Part shown: piece after piece, positions 23,474-36,017 of the stretch | Position numbering within the stretch: position 1 is the first letter of the stretch | Layout of the letters: every line of letters begins with the position of its first letter | Source of the DNA: Amphiura filiformis | Taxonomy: Eukaryota > Echinodermata > Ophiuroidea > Amphilepidida > Amphiuridae | Direction: 5' to 3' | Length of the DNA stretch: 64,000 nucleotides | NCBI RefSeq assembly: GCF_039555335.1 | Contig: NC_092636.1 | Coordinates: 52,693,706 to 52,757,705, forward strand | Notes under the pieces: model-generated | Seen by the model: only the letters and a program-made list of their open reading frames with translations | Databases searched by the model: none | Told to the model about the DNA's origin: nothing | Translations under genes and position numbers: made by a program

Positions 23474-25043
23474 TTGGGGAAAAAAGTGGATGAATTCATC
23501 AAGTCTTTGCTGTTCTAAAAAATGTATACTTTTATATTCTTTAGACCAACAATTTAGCAGTTAAGGGAACTGGAATGAGCGTTTCAACAGCATTTTTTTG
23601 TGGGACATGAGAGCACATCAGACCTATCGAATTGCATTCTGAATACGAAGAATGTCTTTCTGATATCAAATAATTTTCATTTTATGAAATTCACGATATA
23701 ATACAAATTTTATGACAAATTATAAAAATTTGATATTTTTCACATTTTGGAGATATAACAGTCCTCAAAGTAAATTTTATAAATTTAATGATATAGTCTT
23801 AAAGTGTATGTAGCTGGGAGGAAAAGCTGACGATCAATTGAAAATTTTGACCTTTCATATTGAAGATATGGATTTTTTCCCAAAAAGACCTATTTTTGTT
23901 GGTGTTTTGGGAAAAAATCCATATCTTCAATCTGAAAGGTCAAAATTTTCAATTGATCGTCGGCTTTTCATCCCACCTACATACACTTTAGGTAGAAATC
24001 ATCAGATTTATAAAGTTTACTTCGAGTAGGACGGTACTGTTAAATATCAAAAATATCAATTTTTAATGATTTGCCATAAAATGTGTATTACATTGCTAAT
24101 TTCAAAAATCAAAATTATTTGATATCAGAAGGCCATTCTTCGTATTCAGAATGCAATTCGATATGTCTGATGTGCTCTAATGTCCCACAATAAATACTGT
24201 CCACTTCCCTTAAGTTATGAGGCCCAAAAGTTTCCATAATTCCAGGGTTAAGACCACCCTTAATATAAGGCTTGGTTGCAATCATCATTTTTCAGGCTTT
24301 CACCCAGCGACATTTATCCTGAAAAAGATAATCTTTTCACATTTGTAAAATTCAAGATTAAGGTTGGTCTGAACCCTGGAATTATGGAAACTTTCGGGCC
24401 TCATAACTGCTAAATTGTTGGTCTAAAGTATATATAAAATTAAAAGTATACATATTTAGAATGGCAGACTTGATAAGTTCATCTGTGAGGTCAAATTTGG
24501 GCCAAAATGCTCATTTTTGGCCTAAAATCCCAAAAAACTGTTTTTTGTCCTACTTCTTTTTCGTACATCCTACCAAAAAAATTTTTTATTAATTTTTAAA
24601 AACTAGATAAAAATATCTAGGAGCCATTTTTTTGAATTTTGACTAACTTCACCAAAAATATTTGAAATTTGGGCAAAAATCAGGATTTTTTATGATTTTT
24701 TTGAAAATTCAGCATTTTTGACCATTTTTGGTGCAAATTTGAAAGTTGGTGAAATTCAAAAAAATGAAAACGGCTCCTAGATATTTTTATCTAGTTTTTA
24801 AAAATTAATAAAAAAAAAATTTTGGCCCAAGAATTTTTTTGGTAGGATGTACGAAAAAGAAGTGGGCCAAAAAACAGTTTTGGGATTTGGGGCCAAAATG
24901 AGCATTTTGGCCCAAATTTGACCTCACAGATGAACTTATCAAGTCTTTGTCGTTTAAATATGTATACTTTTATATACTTTAGACCAACAATTTAGCAGTT
25001 ATGAGGCCCGAAAGTTTCCATAATTCCAGGGTTCAGACCAACC
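23474..25043. repeat. Alternating inverted repeat (S - S' - S) split by an insertion
   Basis: A ~170-bp segment occurs three times in alternating orientation. It contains TTTAGACCAACAATTTAGCA, then TATGAGGCC and GTTTCCATAATTCCAGGG. The copies are + (23474-24285, split by the element at 23564-24212), - (about 24353-24550) and + (about 24880-25043). The - and last + copies flank a further palindrome centred near 24700 (GCTCCTAGATATTTTTATC and its inverse). No coding. Confidence 0.75.
23564..24212. mobile_element. 649-bp palindromic TIR element, family P, copy 1
   Basis: Starts AGGGAACTGGAATGAGCG and ends inverted as CCACTTCCCT. Subterminal arms carry GACATGAGAGCACATCAGAC and TTCGTATTCAGAATGCAATT. 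Inner arms carry GGATTTTTTCCC and TTGATCGTCGGCTTTTC, with mirror copies. It interrupts AGCAGTTATGAGG, which is intact in sibling segments, leaving AGTTA on both sides (23559-23563 and 24213-24217). Related copies lie at 42258-42988 and about 60045-60620. No transposase. Confidence 0.8.
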
Positions 25044-25047
25044 TTAA

Positions 25048-26147
25048 GGGCAGAGTAATGGGAGAGAACATGAACCTTTTCGAGCATCATTATTTTTGAA
25101 TTGTATGTCCAAAGTATATAAAACTATACATTTTTGGAAAGGAAATGAGTCAAGGAATCCCATGGTGACGTCAGATTTGTTCAAAAATATCGAGTTTTGA
25201 GAAAATCACAAAATACACTTTTTACCCCAATTTTTTGTGACAACTTAAAAAAAAATCCGTTCGAGTAAACAAATTTTAGTTAGTTTTTCATGGAGAAGAG
25301 ACATGAACTTAGGGAAGGTTTTTTATTTTTTGAAATTAGTCTTATTTTTCGAAATATTGCAAAAAACATGTGAAAAAAGCAATTTTGTCACTCTATTAAG
25401 CTAAAAATTGCACATAATGGTGTATATTTTTGTTCAAAACAAATATTTTGAAAAAATGAGAAAACCTTCCCCAGACTTTGATGTGCTCTAAGCGATAGTG
25501 CAAAAAGTTTACCTTTTGCTTGCATATTTTTCGAGTTATCTTGTCACAAAAATCGTGCAATATTGTCAAAAATGAACTCTGAGAAATCGACGTTTTAGTA
25601 AAAAATGTCAAAATAATGCACAAAACGTCCATTATATTTTAAAAGCGGTAAGACTTTCACGCTTGTAAAAGCTGTATCTGGTGCATGGTCTAAATATGCA
25701 TCTTTTTGCACCAATGAATCTATAATGTCTGGTTTTAGTGCGCCAAAATCCAAAATAATTAAAAAATCTAAGTGGCTTTTTTCACTACAAATTTGTGTTT
25801 TGTTTACATCACATTTGCTGGCGTTAACAACATACCGAATGCGCCTTGACTGCGTTGGATATCGCCGAGAGTTGCTTGGCGTCACGCCGACGTGAATCGA
25901 AAGCGCGTAATCACAATATTTTCGCATTAAGCATTTCTGACTCATTATTTCCGCCAATTTACTAAGCTGTCTTGAGCCATGTGACTTTTAGAGTTGAAAA
26001 GAGTGAAATCAATCAAGCAAAAATACGAATAAATATTGGCAAATTGTATTTTATCAGTTTCGAGTGAAAGAATACATCTTAGTGTTGATAAATATCAAAA
26101 AATCTCAAATTCGGTCGTGGACGAATGTGTCTTCCATTACTCTGGCC
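25048..26147. mobile_element. 1.1-kb TIR element flanked by TTAA
   Basis: Left end GGGCAGAGTAATGGGAGA and inverted right end TCTTCCATTACTCTGGCC, flanked by TTAA at 25044-25047 and 26148-26151. TTAA duplication is the mark of piggyBac and Kolobok transposons. It sits in PGRMC intron 2, inside the palindromic repeat. The longest frame (25595-25957, - strand, 120 codons) matches no transposase I recognise. Confidence 0.75.
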
Positions 26148-26151
26148 TTAA

Positions 26152-27514
26152 GTTGTCATGTGAGTAGGGAAGTAATCTGGTACCCGGTAATTTAAATGTC
26201 TGACTTTGTGATTATCAGGCCTACTTTCAGCTTTATATGACCTTAGGGCTGCTACCAATATGCAAAATTTGCATTATTTGCAGTGCAAATCTGATATTTT
26301 GACACTTAATTTTTTTTTTACATTTGGGGGAAAATTTAAAAATAAAATATATAAAAAAATTTGCCAATTTTTTATCCAAATGGGCAGAATGATAGAATTG
26401 TAATTTTTGGTGAACTTAGATACAACTTCAATATTTTGAGTATTTTTCCCCATTTTTGTCTAAATCAACCATATTGATTTACAGCACTTACATGTATTAG
26501 CTTTAGGTCCAGGGACTCTCCAAATCCATAAAAAATCTTTTAGAGTTTGTGTTTTTTTGCTGTCAAAAAACAGACAATTTTGTGTTTGTTGGAGAATCGA
26601 TGTGCAAATTTTGGCCACCAAAATCATGTGTTTATTGCAGGCCTACGATATGTGCTGCATTTATAAGGAATGTCACTCGATTTGCAAGATATTTTCCTGA
26701 TTTCAGACTTTTTTTTCAAGAAGTGAAAGATTTTCATTGTTAAATGCTGTGACAGTTATTTATTACATTGAATCGCAAAGCAAGGGTGAATGAATGTACA
26801 TCTTGAGAAGTTGTCTGCTTGCTTGTGTATGTATTTTTCTGTCGTGACAAATTCTGCTGACATTTATTGGTATTTTTCTGATGAATTACTGTGCTCCTCA
26901 CATATGTAAGAAAACCTCAGGGCAGGATTTGAGAGGATTTGTTTAAATCTCAGTAGGGTACTTTCAGCATGCTTCTACGGACTCCAGCTGTTTTCAAATG
27001 ATAGATAAAATACTTTTAGGCCTCTTTCTTAGGTTATTTCAAGATTCATAAACTGGGGATCCATGTGGTTTGTAGAATTTTTATTTACTCAACAGCCTAG
27101 GGGTTTCCCTGATTTTGAATTGGGTGGGGATATGCAGTCAGGATTTTGAAAACTGCAAATACCAAATATGACGAAAAATAGAGCCCAAGATACACTACCA
27201 TAGCTTTTTAAACTTTCTTCTGTTCCAAATTAAGGACCATTTGCTACATTCTAGGAAATATTTGAAAATTTTGCTAAAAAGTTAAAACAATGAAAAACCG
27301 GAACTTTTTCCAGATTTTTAGAGACACTTTGAAAAAGCGCCCCTTTTCTTAATTTGCACCCCAAGTCTAAACCTAAAAGCCTGAAAATTCTGCTCAAATC
27401 TACTGCACACATTCCCATACCCACCTTTTTTAGAACCCCCTAGTTTGACAGACACATGGATTGTATAAAAATTAATAAAGTTAATAATAATATACATTGT
27501 ACACATAGTTAGGC
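26152..27514. other. PGRMC intron 2, gene-free stretch
   Basis: AT-rich, with no exon, RNA gene or clear repeat recognised. Confidence 0.4.
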
Positions 27515-28297
27515 CAAAAAAAAAGTGTTTGTTTGCCCAGACATGGGGTTGTGAGGAGTGGGTCGGTAGTTTGATTTCCTTTTTCTTCTTTTTTTTTTTG
27601 ATTGGATCTGTACACGAATTGCAGCAAGTGGGGTAAGAGAAAATATACGACATTCAGCATTACATTTTGTACTTGTGACAAACTTTAATGTATTTCAACC
27701 ATACCATATAAAGTTTAATCTCTTTGGCAACAAAATCTTGATAAAGATTCAGTATAAATTCTGTATAAATCAATGCCGCTTGTTGCAAGGGTGACGTGCT
27801 GGGAGCCTGTAGTACATAATCCCAGACCACTCGTCATGCTTGGTTCTATCAGAGAAGATCCCTTTCTCATCTTCTCTGGTTCTATTGATCTTTTCGATAA
27901 ATCCATAAGCCTTTGCGAGTACACCTGAGAATTCGTTATTTGATGTCACACCGACTTACAATGCGCAGAAACGATGTTCGATAAACGATGTGCGCATCGA
28001 CGCAGATCGGCGTGACGTCAAATGACGAGTTCTCAGGTGTTCGCAAAGGCTTATGGGACTTACCAAAAAGGTCAATTGATGTTGATTGATTGTAAAGGGC
28101 TAATGGGAAAAATAAAAGTTGTGATTGCCAGGAATATTAACTTTTAAGTGTCATTTGGCATTTTTATGCAAAAAAAAACACATCATTTTCTTTATTTTGT
28201 ATCATTGTAAAAAAAAAGAAAAAAAGTGTTTGATGTTTTCCAATTTTTTGGGTCGGTCGTGTCTGGGCAAACAAACACTTTTTTTTTTTTTTTCCTT
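27515..28297. repeat. Inverted AAAGTGTTTGTTTGCCCAGAC repeat pair enclosing a MITE
   Basis: AAAGTGTTTGTTTGCCCAGA (about 27523-27542) recurs inverted as TCTGGGCAAACAAACACTTT (about 28262-28281). GGGTCGGT lies just inside both. The ends are A- and T-rich runs. The MITE at 27895-28075 lies between them. Confidence 0.6.
27895..28075. mobile_element. ~181-bp palindromic MITE, family Q, copy 1
   Basis: Arms start TTGATCTTTTCGATAAATCC and end GGACTTACCAAAAAGGTCAA. Inner arms AAGCCTTTGCGAGTACACCTG and CAGGTGTTCGCAAAGGCTT (quoted in part) surround a centre with GATGTCACACCGAC and its inverse. A related copy is at 43865-44053. Confidence 0.7.
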
Positions 28298-28597
28298 AAT
28301 ATTAAGCAGATCAAGATGACAAATATCACTGATTTTCCAACCCAAGAGAACATGCATGTTGTTGAACAAACTAAGGCTGTCATCATGAAAATTCATGTTA
28401 CTCATGAACGATTTATGAGACATCGTGAGAACAGTTGAGCCTGAAATCTGCTTACAGTGAACAATTACAATTTAGTATATATGTTTTGTATCACTTAAAC
28501 AAAGTTTGAAAGGGAATTTTGTGAGAAATTAATGATTTTTTTTGGCAATAATGTACATGTATAACTAAATTATTAATTTTCTTTATTCAAATTTCAG

Positions 28598-28698
28598 AGA
28601 AATATGATTATGTAGGAAAGTTATTGAAACCAGGAGAGGACCCTACAGATTATTCAGACGAAGAATCAGCCACAGATACGGAGAAAAAGGACAACTGA
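28598..28698 (+). CDS. pgrmc: PGRMC, coding exon 3 (C-terminus)
   Basis: Encodes residues 144-176 and the stop TGA at 28696-28698, after the acceptor TTCAAATTTCAG. It begins EKYDYVGKLLKPGEDP, continues through TDYSDEESATDTE and ends KKDN. The YSDEE motif (162-166) matches the conserved C-terminal tyrosine and CK2-type serine site of PGRMC1/2. The total of 176 aa is slightly shorter than vertebrate PGRMC1 (195 aa), mainly in the N-terminal lumenal part. Split codon 144 (G|AG) restores the frame from exon 2. Confidence 0.95.
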
Positions 28699-31600
28699 TA
28701 GCGGCCAAACACACACATGGACTACTTCTACTAGCTATCCAAATTATTGAACTTGAATTTGTGAAAATTTCACACAAAATTCAGGGCTTCCTGACAGAGC
28801 AGGAGGCCGGCTGGTCATTCAGTTTGGCCAAGAGAATATATTTTAATTGCAATTGGAGAACTTCAAATCATTGTCGATAGTGTTGGGATATATATGAATG
28901 ATGGTAGGTATGAATCAAACGAACAAGCTATGTCATTTTATTGATGACGTATACATTTTTTTCAGATCAGTTATTTGAATGATGTCTAGTGCACCCTAGT
29001 ATATCTTGTCAATTTTCATGACATTTAGCTAACCCCCTGACCACTACCTGTCGATCTAACATTCTCTCTGATTGGTCAATTACATGATATCTTCATTTTA
29101 ATCACTAATCAGAACGGAGCTTTGAAAATAATTCACCCCAATATTTTGTGTGGTGTAATTATTTTAACGATGTTGCTGATTGGTCCAATTGATAATGAAA
29201 ACTTCTTTTTGACCAATCGGCAGGTAGTTCTCATGGGGTTAAGATTAGGATATGGATGCACTGTGCATGTAACATCACAGGGTGTTGTCTGTTTATTGAT
29301 TGAGTGGACAAGCTGGAAATTTTTAAAAATTTATTTCCTGAGAAGATAAACCAAATTTCACTCCAATAGAGCAATTTTTCGCATACTTTCTTAAGTACTT
29401 ATAAATATGGGAAATCAAATTTCCCTTCAAATTCTTTAAAATTTCCTTGCTTCCTGGTTTCCATATTTTTCCTGCTTGGACCACCAGATCGTCATCAGCA
29501 CAGTGCATTCACATTCACATCGCAACGTAAAATAGTGTGCATGGGCTGTAAGTATCTATTTGATAATACATAGGGATGTAATGGTAATAAGCACTTTGTA
29601 CTATGATGATACTAAATTGTGAAAAACTATAGTTGGGATCTACTCATATTTCTACCATGGATCAGCATGTTGTCTTTAATTTCCTCTTCATAAAGTATTT
29701 GAGTATTAATTGCACAAAATAAAGTTATTAATACATGTACCACTCTGTAAGTTTCTGAACTATACCATTCTGTATACATTTACAAAAATTGTAAGCTGAG
29801 AATAGTGTTTGCATTCTCAGCTGTTATGAGAACTATCGTTGGTCTATTTTAATTCTCAGACAGGACTTACACTCAACTTGAAAGCAACAAGTGTCCACAA
29901 GCATTCCACATGCATGATGTTGTAAACTGCATATGGCTCGAAAAAATCAACTAATCACACTATGCAATGTTGTTGCTAAGTTAGCCAATCACTAAGGTTG
30001 GAGCTTATACACGTCCACATGCATTTAGCACAACTTACGTATGCACCTATCAGAGAATTAAAAATAACAACAATAGTTGCGTTGAGTGTAAGAAAATTTT
30101 GGTACTTTTAGTGTGTGAGATGATCCAACAGAATAGATTTTTGTCACCAGGTGTGGGGGAAATCCCAGGAAATATACAAAAACATTATTTCCCTCAATTT
30201 CTTATGTACATCTTTATTAAAGAAGATGAAAATTCCTGCTAAAACATGTTTGGTAGGAGTTTCCTGGATTCCCTACTTTTCCAGCCCAGGGGCTAGAATT
30301 TTGGCAAGAATTCCTGCAAAGATTCTTGTATTTAAATAAATTAGCATGAATCAAGCAAGCTTGATTCTCATGAACTGATTTATGTTTACATGTCAAAGAT
30401 TTGGTGAGAATCAAGTGATTCTTGCAAACAACTGTTCCAGGAACCAGATTTGATTCTCTCCAGTGCAACAATATTCTATTTGTATTGTAAGGTAAAGTGC
30501 TTTGAAAGTACTCCAAAAACAAATAATTTTTAAAAAAGCTAAAAAATATTTTGCTCAAAGACACAATAGACCTAAGTGTCAGAGATCCAATCTTCTTTCA
30601 CACACATTCTACATTACACCTTTGTATGTTTCATGTTCTCATCCCATACATTTGTATGTACCACCTTAGTAGATAGAGCAGTATTTCCATGGCTATGTGC
30701 TGCTGTCATTGTCATGATTGTCAGGGGCTGTGAAACTACAGGTCTAGAAAAAGGTTTGAAATATATGTAATCTGCTGTTTTTGCACATCTAATGACAAAT
30801 ATCTTTGGGTGACAGTGATCTTTCCATAAGTAACAGTGCTGATTTTGCACTTTGTTAATGTCTTCCTATGTTTGAATACTTAGACTAAGAGTAAGAACCA
30901 AGCCTGTCTGCATTATTTTGATAAATATTGTATCACTAAATCACATTTCCTGATTCATGACAGCATAAAAGAGAATGTGACTGCAAGCATAGTGTAACTG
31001 TATAGCCTACATTATAATGTGTGTACAATTAAAAATAGGTGGTGCATAAAAATTAATGTTTAATTAAATGAACAAAGTATAAACAGGTTATATCAGCTTG
31101 TATAATAGTCATGTAAGAGAAGGCTGCCAAGGTTTTGAGTAGTGTGGATGACACCGGTTTCTTTTCCAAATTAAAGTTGTGATTGGGTGGAGTGTGACCC
31201 TTCGAACCAGAGTTCATATGTGTATGCTTTATCTCTTTCTGAACTAATTTCTATTCCACAGCAGTAATACAGTATAGCACCTTTTCTTGGTTTTTAAAAT
31301 AGAAAAGTTCATTCAAAAGTACACCCAATTTTCAATAGCACTGTAGAGTAAACCCTTTCTTTTACAGTCCTAAGTCAAGTGTTAAAGAAAGTTTTAAAAC
31401 AATGTATTGCAAAGTCGGAGCTAACAACAAGTTCAACGCAAAGTGCATTCATAAATTTTCACTTTGTCTCAGCAGCCAATCGAAGACGAGTGCATTTCAA
31501 CATAGTAAATACGCGATGTACACTTAAAATGCGTTCTTGTCAAAGGTTTGCAGGAAAAGATTGCAGTGGGGCACCAATAATTTGCGACATCATCATTGAA

Positions 31601-33036
31601 TTTATATAATGACGCTGCCATGTCTGCACCTTAGTGTACCTCCTGATTGCTTCTATGGTAAACTTCATTTTCTGTGTGCCGCTGTCTTTGCTGCATACAT
31701 GTACATCTGAAGTCCACTCCAGGTATAATATGTCATGAATATGATTACACATTCATGCCAAATTATACATGTATGTGCTAATTTGCACCCAATGATGACA
31801 AAATCAGGAAGTACAATATATTGGAAAATATTTTTTCCAAATTTAAATATTTAACATGGTAGATTTTCTATTCACTTGCATTTAAATTCTGTGGATATCG
31901 CGAATGATCCAGAGCTGGTTTAACAGACTTACTTCTATTTCCAAACCATACATATGTTACAAATTGCGTTATAGTATATATATCAGCCTTGAATGAGCAG
32001 TAAAATAATGTGATTCATAAATGTAAGACAATACATAATTAATGTAGCAAGTAAGTACTAAGTACTGAAGTGGTAGTTGTTCATACATACATACAAATGT
32101 TTAGTTAAAAAATATAGATTCAAGCAACATTTGAATTTACATGAATGTGGTTTGATTTGAAAATGCTAGATTTCACACCGGTAAAGTTTGTGAAATCTTT
32201 TCACATTGAGCTTGTCAACTTGTGAATAATCTTGGCATGAATATTTTGTGTTGAGAACCATATTTCATGCTTTATAAGGACTATTATAGAGAGTTTCTGT
32301 CAACCTTTGACTCTGACGTAAATTTTGAGCAAACTTTTGAAGTACCATGACTTTGTAGATGAATATCATGTGTCACTCTTAGTTAAATTCATACCATTTG
32401 ATGGTGATCAATGATAACATTTCATTTGAAACCTTAAAGAGGGTTGTTTTCCTTAAACACAGACATACTTAACCAAATGTATAATAAAGAGGGTAGTTAA
32501 TTGAAAATTGCTTCCTTCTGTAGTTCCCATCCCATCGCTGAAGTTTTTATAGTCATAAGTACAAAGACATTCAATGACTTTCTTATTTTATGTAACTGAC
32601 AAAGTATTAGCAAATACTGAGGCTGAGTCAGATTAACTTTTGTATCTTGCCCAATCAAGTTGATTTTAAGAATTGATTTTTGTTGTTGAAGACACAATAT
32701 TGAAATTCATCAGTATACATGTACTTTTTCCATGTATTTCATATTAGCCTTACGTTAGGGGCAATGTACATTCCTTCTAGTACCACAATGCCCAACTGTT
32801 GAAGTTACCTCAAGGAATTGTGCATGAAGGAATTAAGATCTATTCCGATTTGTTTATGAGTTTGGTTGTGTGGTATTGTGAGATAATTCCTGCCAAAAAT
32901 TAAAAAAACAAATGTAGAGGATTTTTGGCATTTTGAACTCCTGCTTCCATGTCAAATGATGTTTGTAACAAATTGGTATATGTGTACTATATGTATTTTG
33001 TAGTTGCCATGTATACAGTATCAGTGATACACCCCA
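28699..33036 (+). other. PGRMC 3' UTR and downstream low-repeat region
   Basis: No further coding exon. A first poly(A) signal, AATAAA, lies at 29718-29723, about 1 kb after the stop, followed by a T/G-rich stretch; this would give an ordinary-sized 3' UTR. Unlike the rest of the window, the stretch is almost free of repeats, so it may be a longer 3' UTR. Confidence 0.4.
29718..29723 (+). terminator. Candidate proximal poly(A) signal of PGRMC
   Basis: AATAAA about 1.02 kb after the stop codon, followed by TGTACCACTCTGTAAGTTTC, which could serve as the downstream G/U-rich element. Position and motif only. Confidence 0.4.
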
Positions 33037-33378
33037 TTTACACAGAGCCCGAGGTTGACTTTAGTCGAATTTGAACCTAAATTTGTTTGTGTAAACAAAG
33101 TCAGCGCAGTTTGAAGTTGATTTCAGAAGTCGACTTCTAATGACGACCTGGAGCTACTTTTGTCGAATTCAAACTCAACTTTTGCAGTGCACAAACACGC
33201 AATTAGAAATCCATAATGGTTATTTGAAGCATGAGCAAGTGATGACATAAAAATTGAATTCACAATTTATTTTGATGTTGACTACAGTGTAAACACCCCA
33301 TCAAGTAATAATTTATGCTAAACCTTAGTAGCAATCTGAATTTGATGTCGCAATTGAAGTTGATTTCTCTGTGTAAAG
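33037..33378. mobile_element. ~340-bp foldback element with TTTACACAGAG ends
   Basis: Left end TTTACACAGAGCCC, right end TCTCTGTGTAAA. Inner short inverted and direct motifs (GAAGTTGATTTC, GTCGAATTTGAAC and GTCGAATTCAAACTC) repeat through the element. No coding; target duplication not clear. Confidence 0.55.
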
Positions 33379-34968
33379 AGTCATAGTCTAATAAAGTAAG
33401 AATTCAAATGTGCCATCAATGATCTGGTATTATGTAACAGATGATTGTTTTTCTCCAAGAATATTAGCATGTTAAGTACATGAATGTTATGAAAAATTTG
33501 ATTGCGCAATGCGATGGTATTCTGATATGTGAATATGATCACTGTAGAACAATTGACCTTCTAAACAGCTTAGAATTAAGATTCAAAACCATAATCTTAT
33601 TTTAAAATCAAATTACCTTGATTTTATTTTTGATAATAGTCTTATGGATGACTAAAACATTTAGAAAAATCTGTTGCAATAATGCAAAATTCTATGTTCT
33701 TATTCCATTCAAAGCTGCTATTACCTGTTATAAATCCAGTGACACCTCATGCATGTTTTTCTGGATTATTAGGCCTGTGTTCGATGGAGGGGCATGAAAA
33801 CTGGCAGCCCTGTTTTTATTGATTTTTCAAAGAAAAATGTTAATACCTATTGCAAAGCATCCAAATGTCCAATGAAATTAGTGAGTGTCACTGGAATAGA
33901 TAACACAAACTATGAGAGTCTGGACTGCATGCAATATCTGTGTGTTCATGGAGGGAAAAATAATCTCTATATTGTGGGCAAATTATCTTCAGATTATTTT
34001 GTCATGCCTTGTGCAAGCTTTCTCAATCAGATAAAGTATTGCACGTTTGTAACATTATGTTGTGCTAATTATGCGAGCTGAGCACCACATTCCCAAACTT
34101 GTCAGATGCGCTTGCTTTCAGACAGATTATTATTCTATTTTAGACCTGTTGCCAAAAAATTTTGGGGGTAATATATTTTAATGGTCTCCAATGGTCAATG
34201 GTTTGAACCCTGATTATTCAGCGATCGGTGTCTTCGGCTGTTTTTGTTGTTGCATGATTGAAAGGTTATAATTATCAAATCAATTTAAAAAACAAAATTG
34301 TTTTACAGTATCTATGATTATTTTGTCAAATTGTACATCATAAGATGTTGCTAAAAATCCCTCCCAAGTTATGATACATTATATCATTAATAGAAGTTAA
34401 ACATTCCTAAGATAAGAAGTTTTCTGTTCAAGATTATCATGTTTATTAGAATTGTATCATAATGTTAATGTTACCTTTAAGGAGAGATGAGGTATTGTTG
34501 GTCGAAGCAGCCAAACAATTTATTTTCATTGTCTAAATCAATATATTATTGAAAAATAACACTTTGATGATTTTGCAGAAGTTCATTCTACAAATCATAT
34601 ACTTTGAAAACTTGCTTGATTTATTGTTGTTAATGAGTTATGTACGTTTTACTATAGTGTTATTGTTTCATCCCACTTTACAACATAACTCACAGGACCT
34701 AAAAAGTATATGGTGGTATTTGAATTCTTCCACACACTCGCTATGAAATGAACAATGCAATTTTTGCCAAAGCTCACTACCATTCCCAAGATGCTGTGAA
34801 CTACTAAATCTCAACAGTTTAAAATAGTTGCTAAATGGGCCCACACAGCAACAGACATGCTGAGTGTGCTTGAAAGAGTATAATTATGTGAAGAATTTGG
34901 AAGAGGGTAAAATTGATAAATTTGCATTTAATATAAAATTGAGAGGTAATTAAGTTGGTGGTCTTGGA
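33379..34968. other. Gene-free low-repeat stretch
   Basis: AT-rich, with no recognisable gene. An open frame at 33794-34081 (95 codons) has no similarity I recognise. Confidence 0.4.
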
Positions 34969-35157
34969 ATTCGCTGCCGTAGTGCACGTTAATAACCAGT
35001 GGTTACTGGTTCAAGTCTGGGCTCATACACCCGTTACGAATTCTGTTATGCCATAGACTTTGTGTTGTGATCATTTCGATCAGTGGTTCGTAAAAAGAAA
35101 GCGTGAGCCAATTGACCTAGCAATGGTCATATTCTAACGTGCACTACGACAGCGAAT
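34969..35157. mobile_element. ~189-bp TIR element with Pol III-like internal sequence
   Basis: Left end ATTCGCTGCCGTAGTGCACG and inverted right end CGTGCACTACGACAGCGAAT. Inside, GTGGTTACTGGTTCAAGTCT resembles a tRNA B-box region. A related internal sequence, without clear ends, lies at about 38055-38165. Confidence 0.65.
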
Positions 35158-35843
35158 AGTAATAATAAACAAATTGTCAGGTCATCATTCAGACATTTTA
35201 GTACTTGCAGCAGCCAAGAGGACTAGAGAAGTGATTGCTCTCACTAGCCCTAAAACTGCCTAGGTTCAGTACTATTTTGAAGCAGGTGATTGCTGGGCTG
35301 CCAGCTAGTATGGATTTTCCCTTATTTTTGTACAGAAACATAAATATGGATTTTGTTCTATAAATTGAAGATTTTATCTGATGGGGGAAGTGAATGGAAA
35401 AATACGTAAAGGATGGTAGTACCGAACATTTCTGTACTTTGTTTCCTTGAAGGGATTTCATTTTTATAAGAAACCTTTCAGAAAAATAATGCTTTGAATA
35501 ACTTGCATATTTGATATTTCTTAAGATGTGTGTGCTCTAATGTACAATCTAGGATAATATGTCACACTTAACAAAAAAAAAAAAAGAAAAAAGAAGGATT
35601 GCGGAAAAACTTTGCGGAAGCACTAATTGAGTATATTTGATGGGCGCGTACAAAGAAATAACAAATACAACGCTTTTGGTGAGATCTTTTGAAATGCTCA
35701 CTGGTTGTCACTTCATTGGTTTGAGTTATTTATATGCAAATTATTTGAAAATGTCTGAAGATTTCTGACGACCAAAACAAAGCTGTATGATAATATACTG
35801 TACAGTTGTAATTATAATAGTATGTAAATTAATGACCATAGAG

Positions 35844-36009
35844 CAGGGGTTCTCAAGTGTAGTGCCAAACACATTTCAAAGAACTGTGTTTAAGCAAAAC
35901 ACCTTGTTTTGCTGTTTACTGTACATTTCAGTTCAACGGCTAACCACCATTCGTCCGCACCACTTTGCGGGCCGGATGTGGCCCACAGGCTGCCTAATGA
36001 GATCCCCTG
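35844..36009. mobile_element. 166-bp hAT MITE with perfect 8-bp target duplication
   Basis: Begins CAGGGGTTCTCAAG and ends GAGATCCCCTG. The 8-bp sequence CCATAGAG flanks it exactly on both sides (35836-35843, 36010-36017). An 8-bp duplication and CAGGGGTTCTCAA-type ends are typical of hAT transposons. No coding capacity; it was mobilised in trans. Confidence 0.85.
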
Positions 36010-36017
36010 CCATAGAG

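Noticed and set aside
25595..25957. 120-codon minus-strand frame as a transposase.
   Set aside because: No DDE or zinc-finger pattern; it lies in an AT-rich non-autonomous element.
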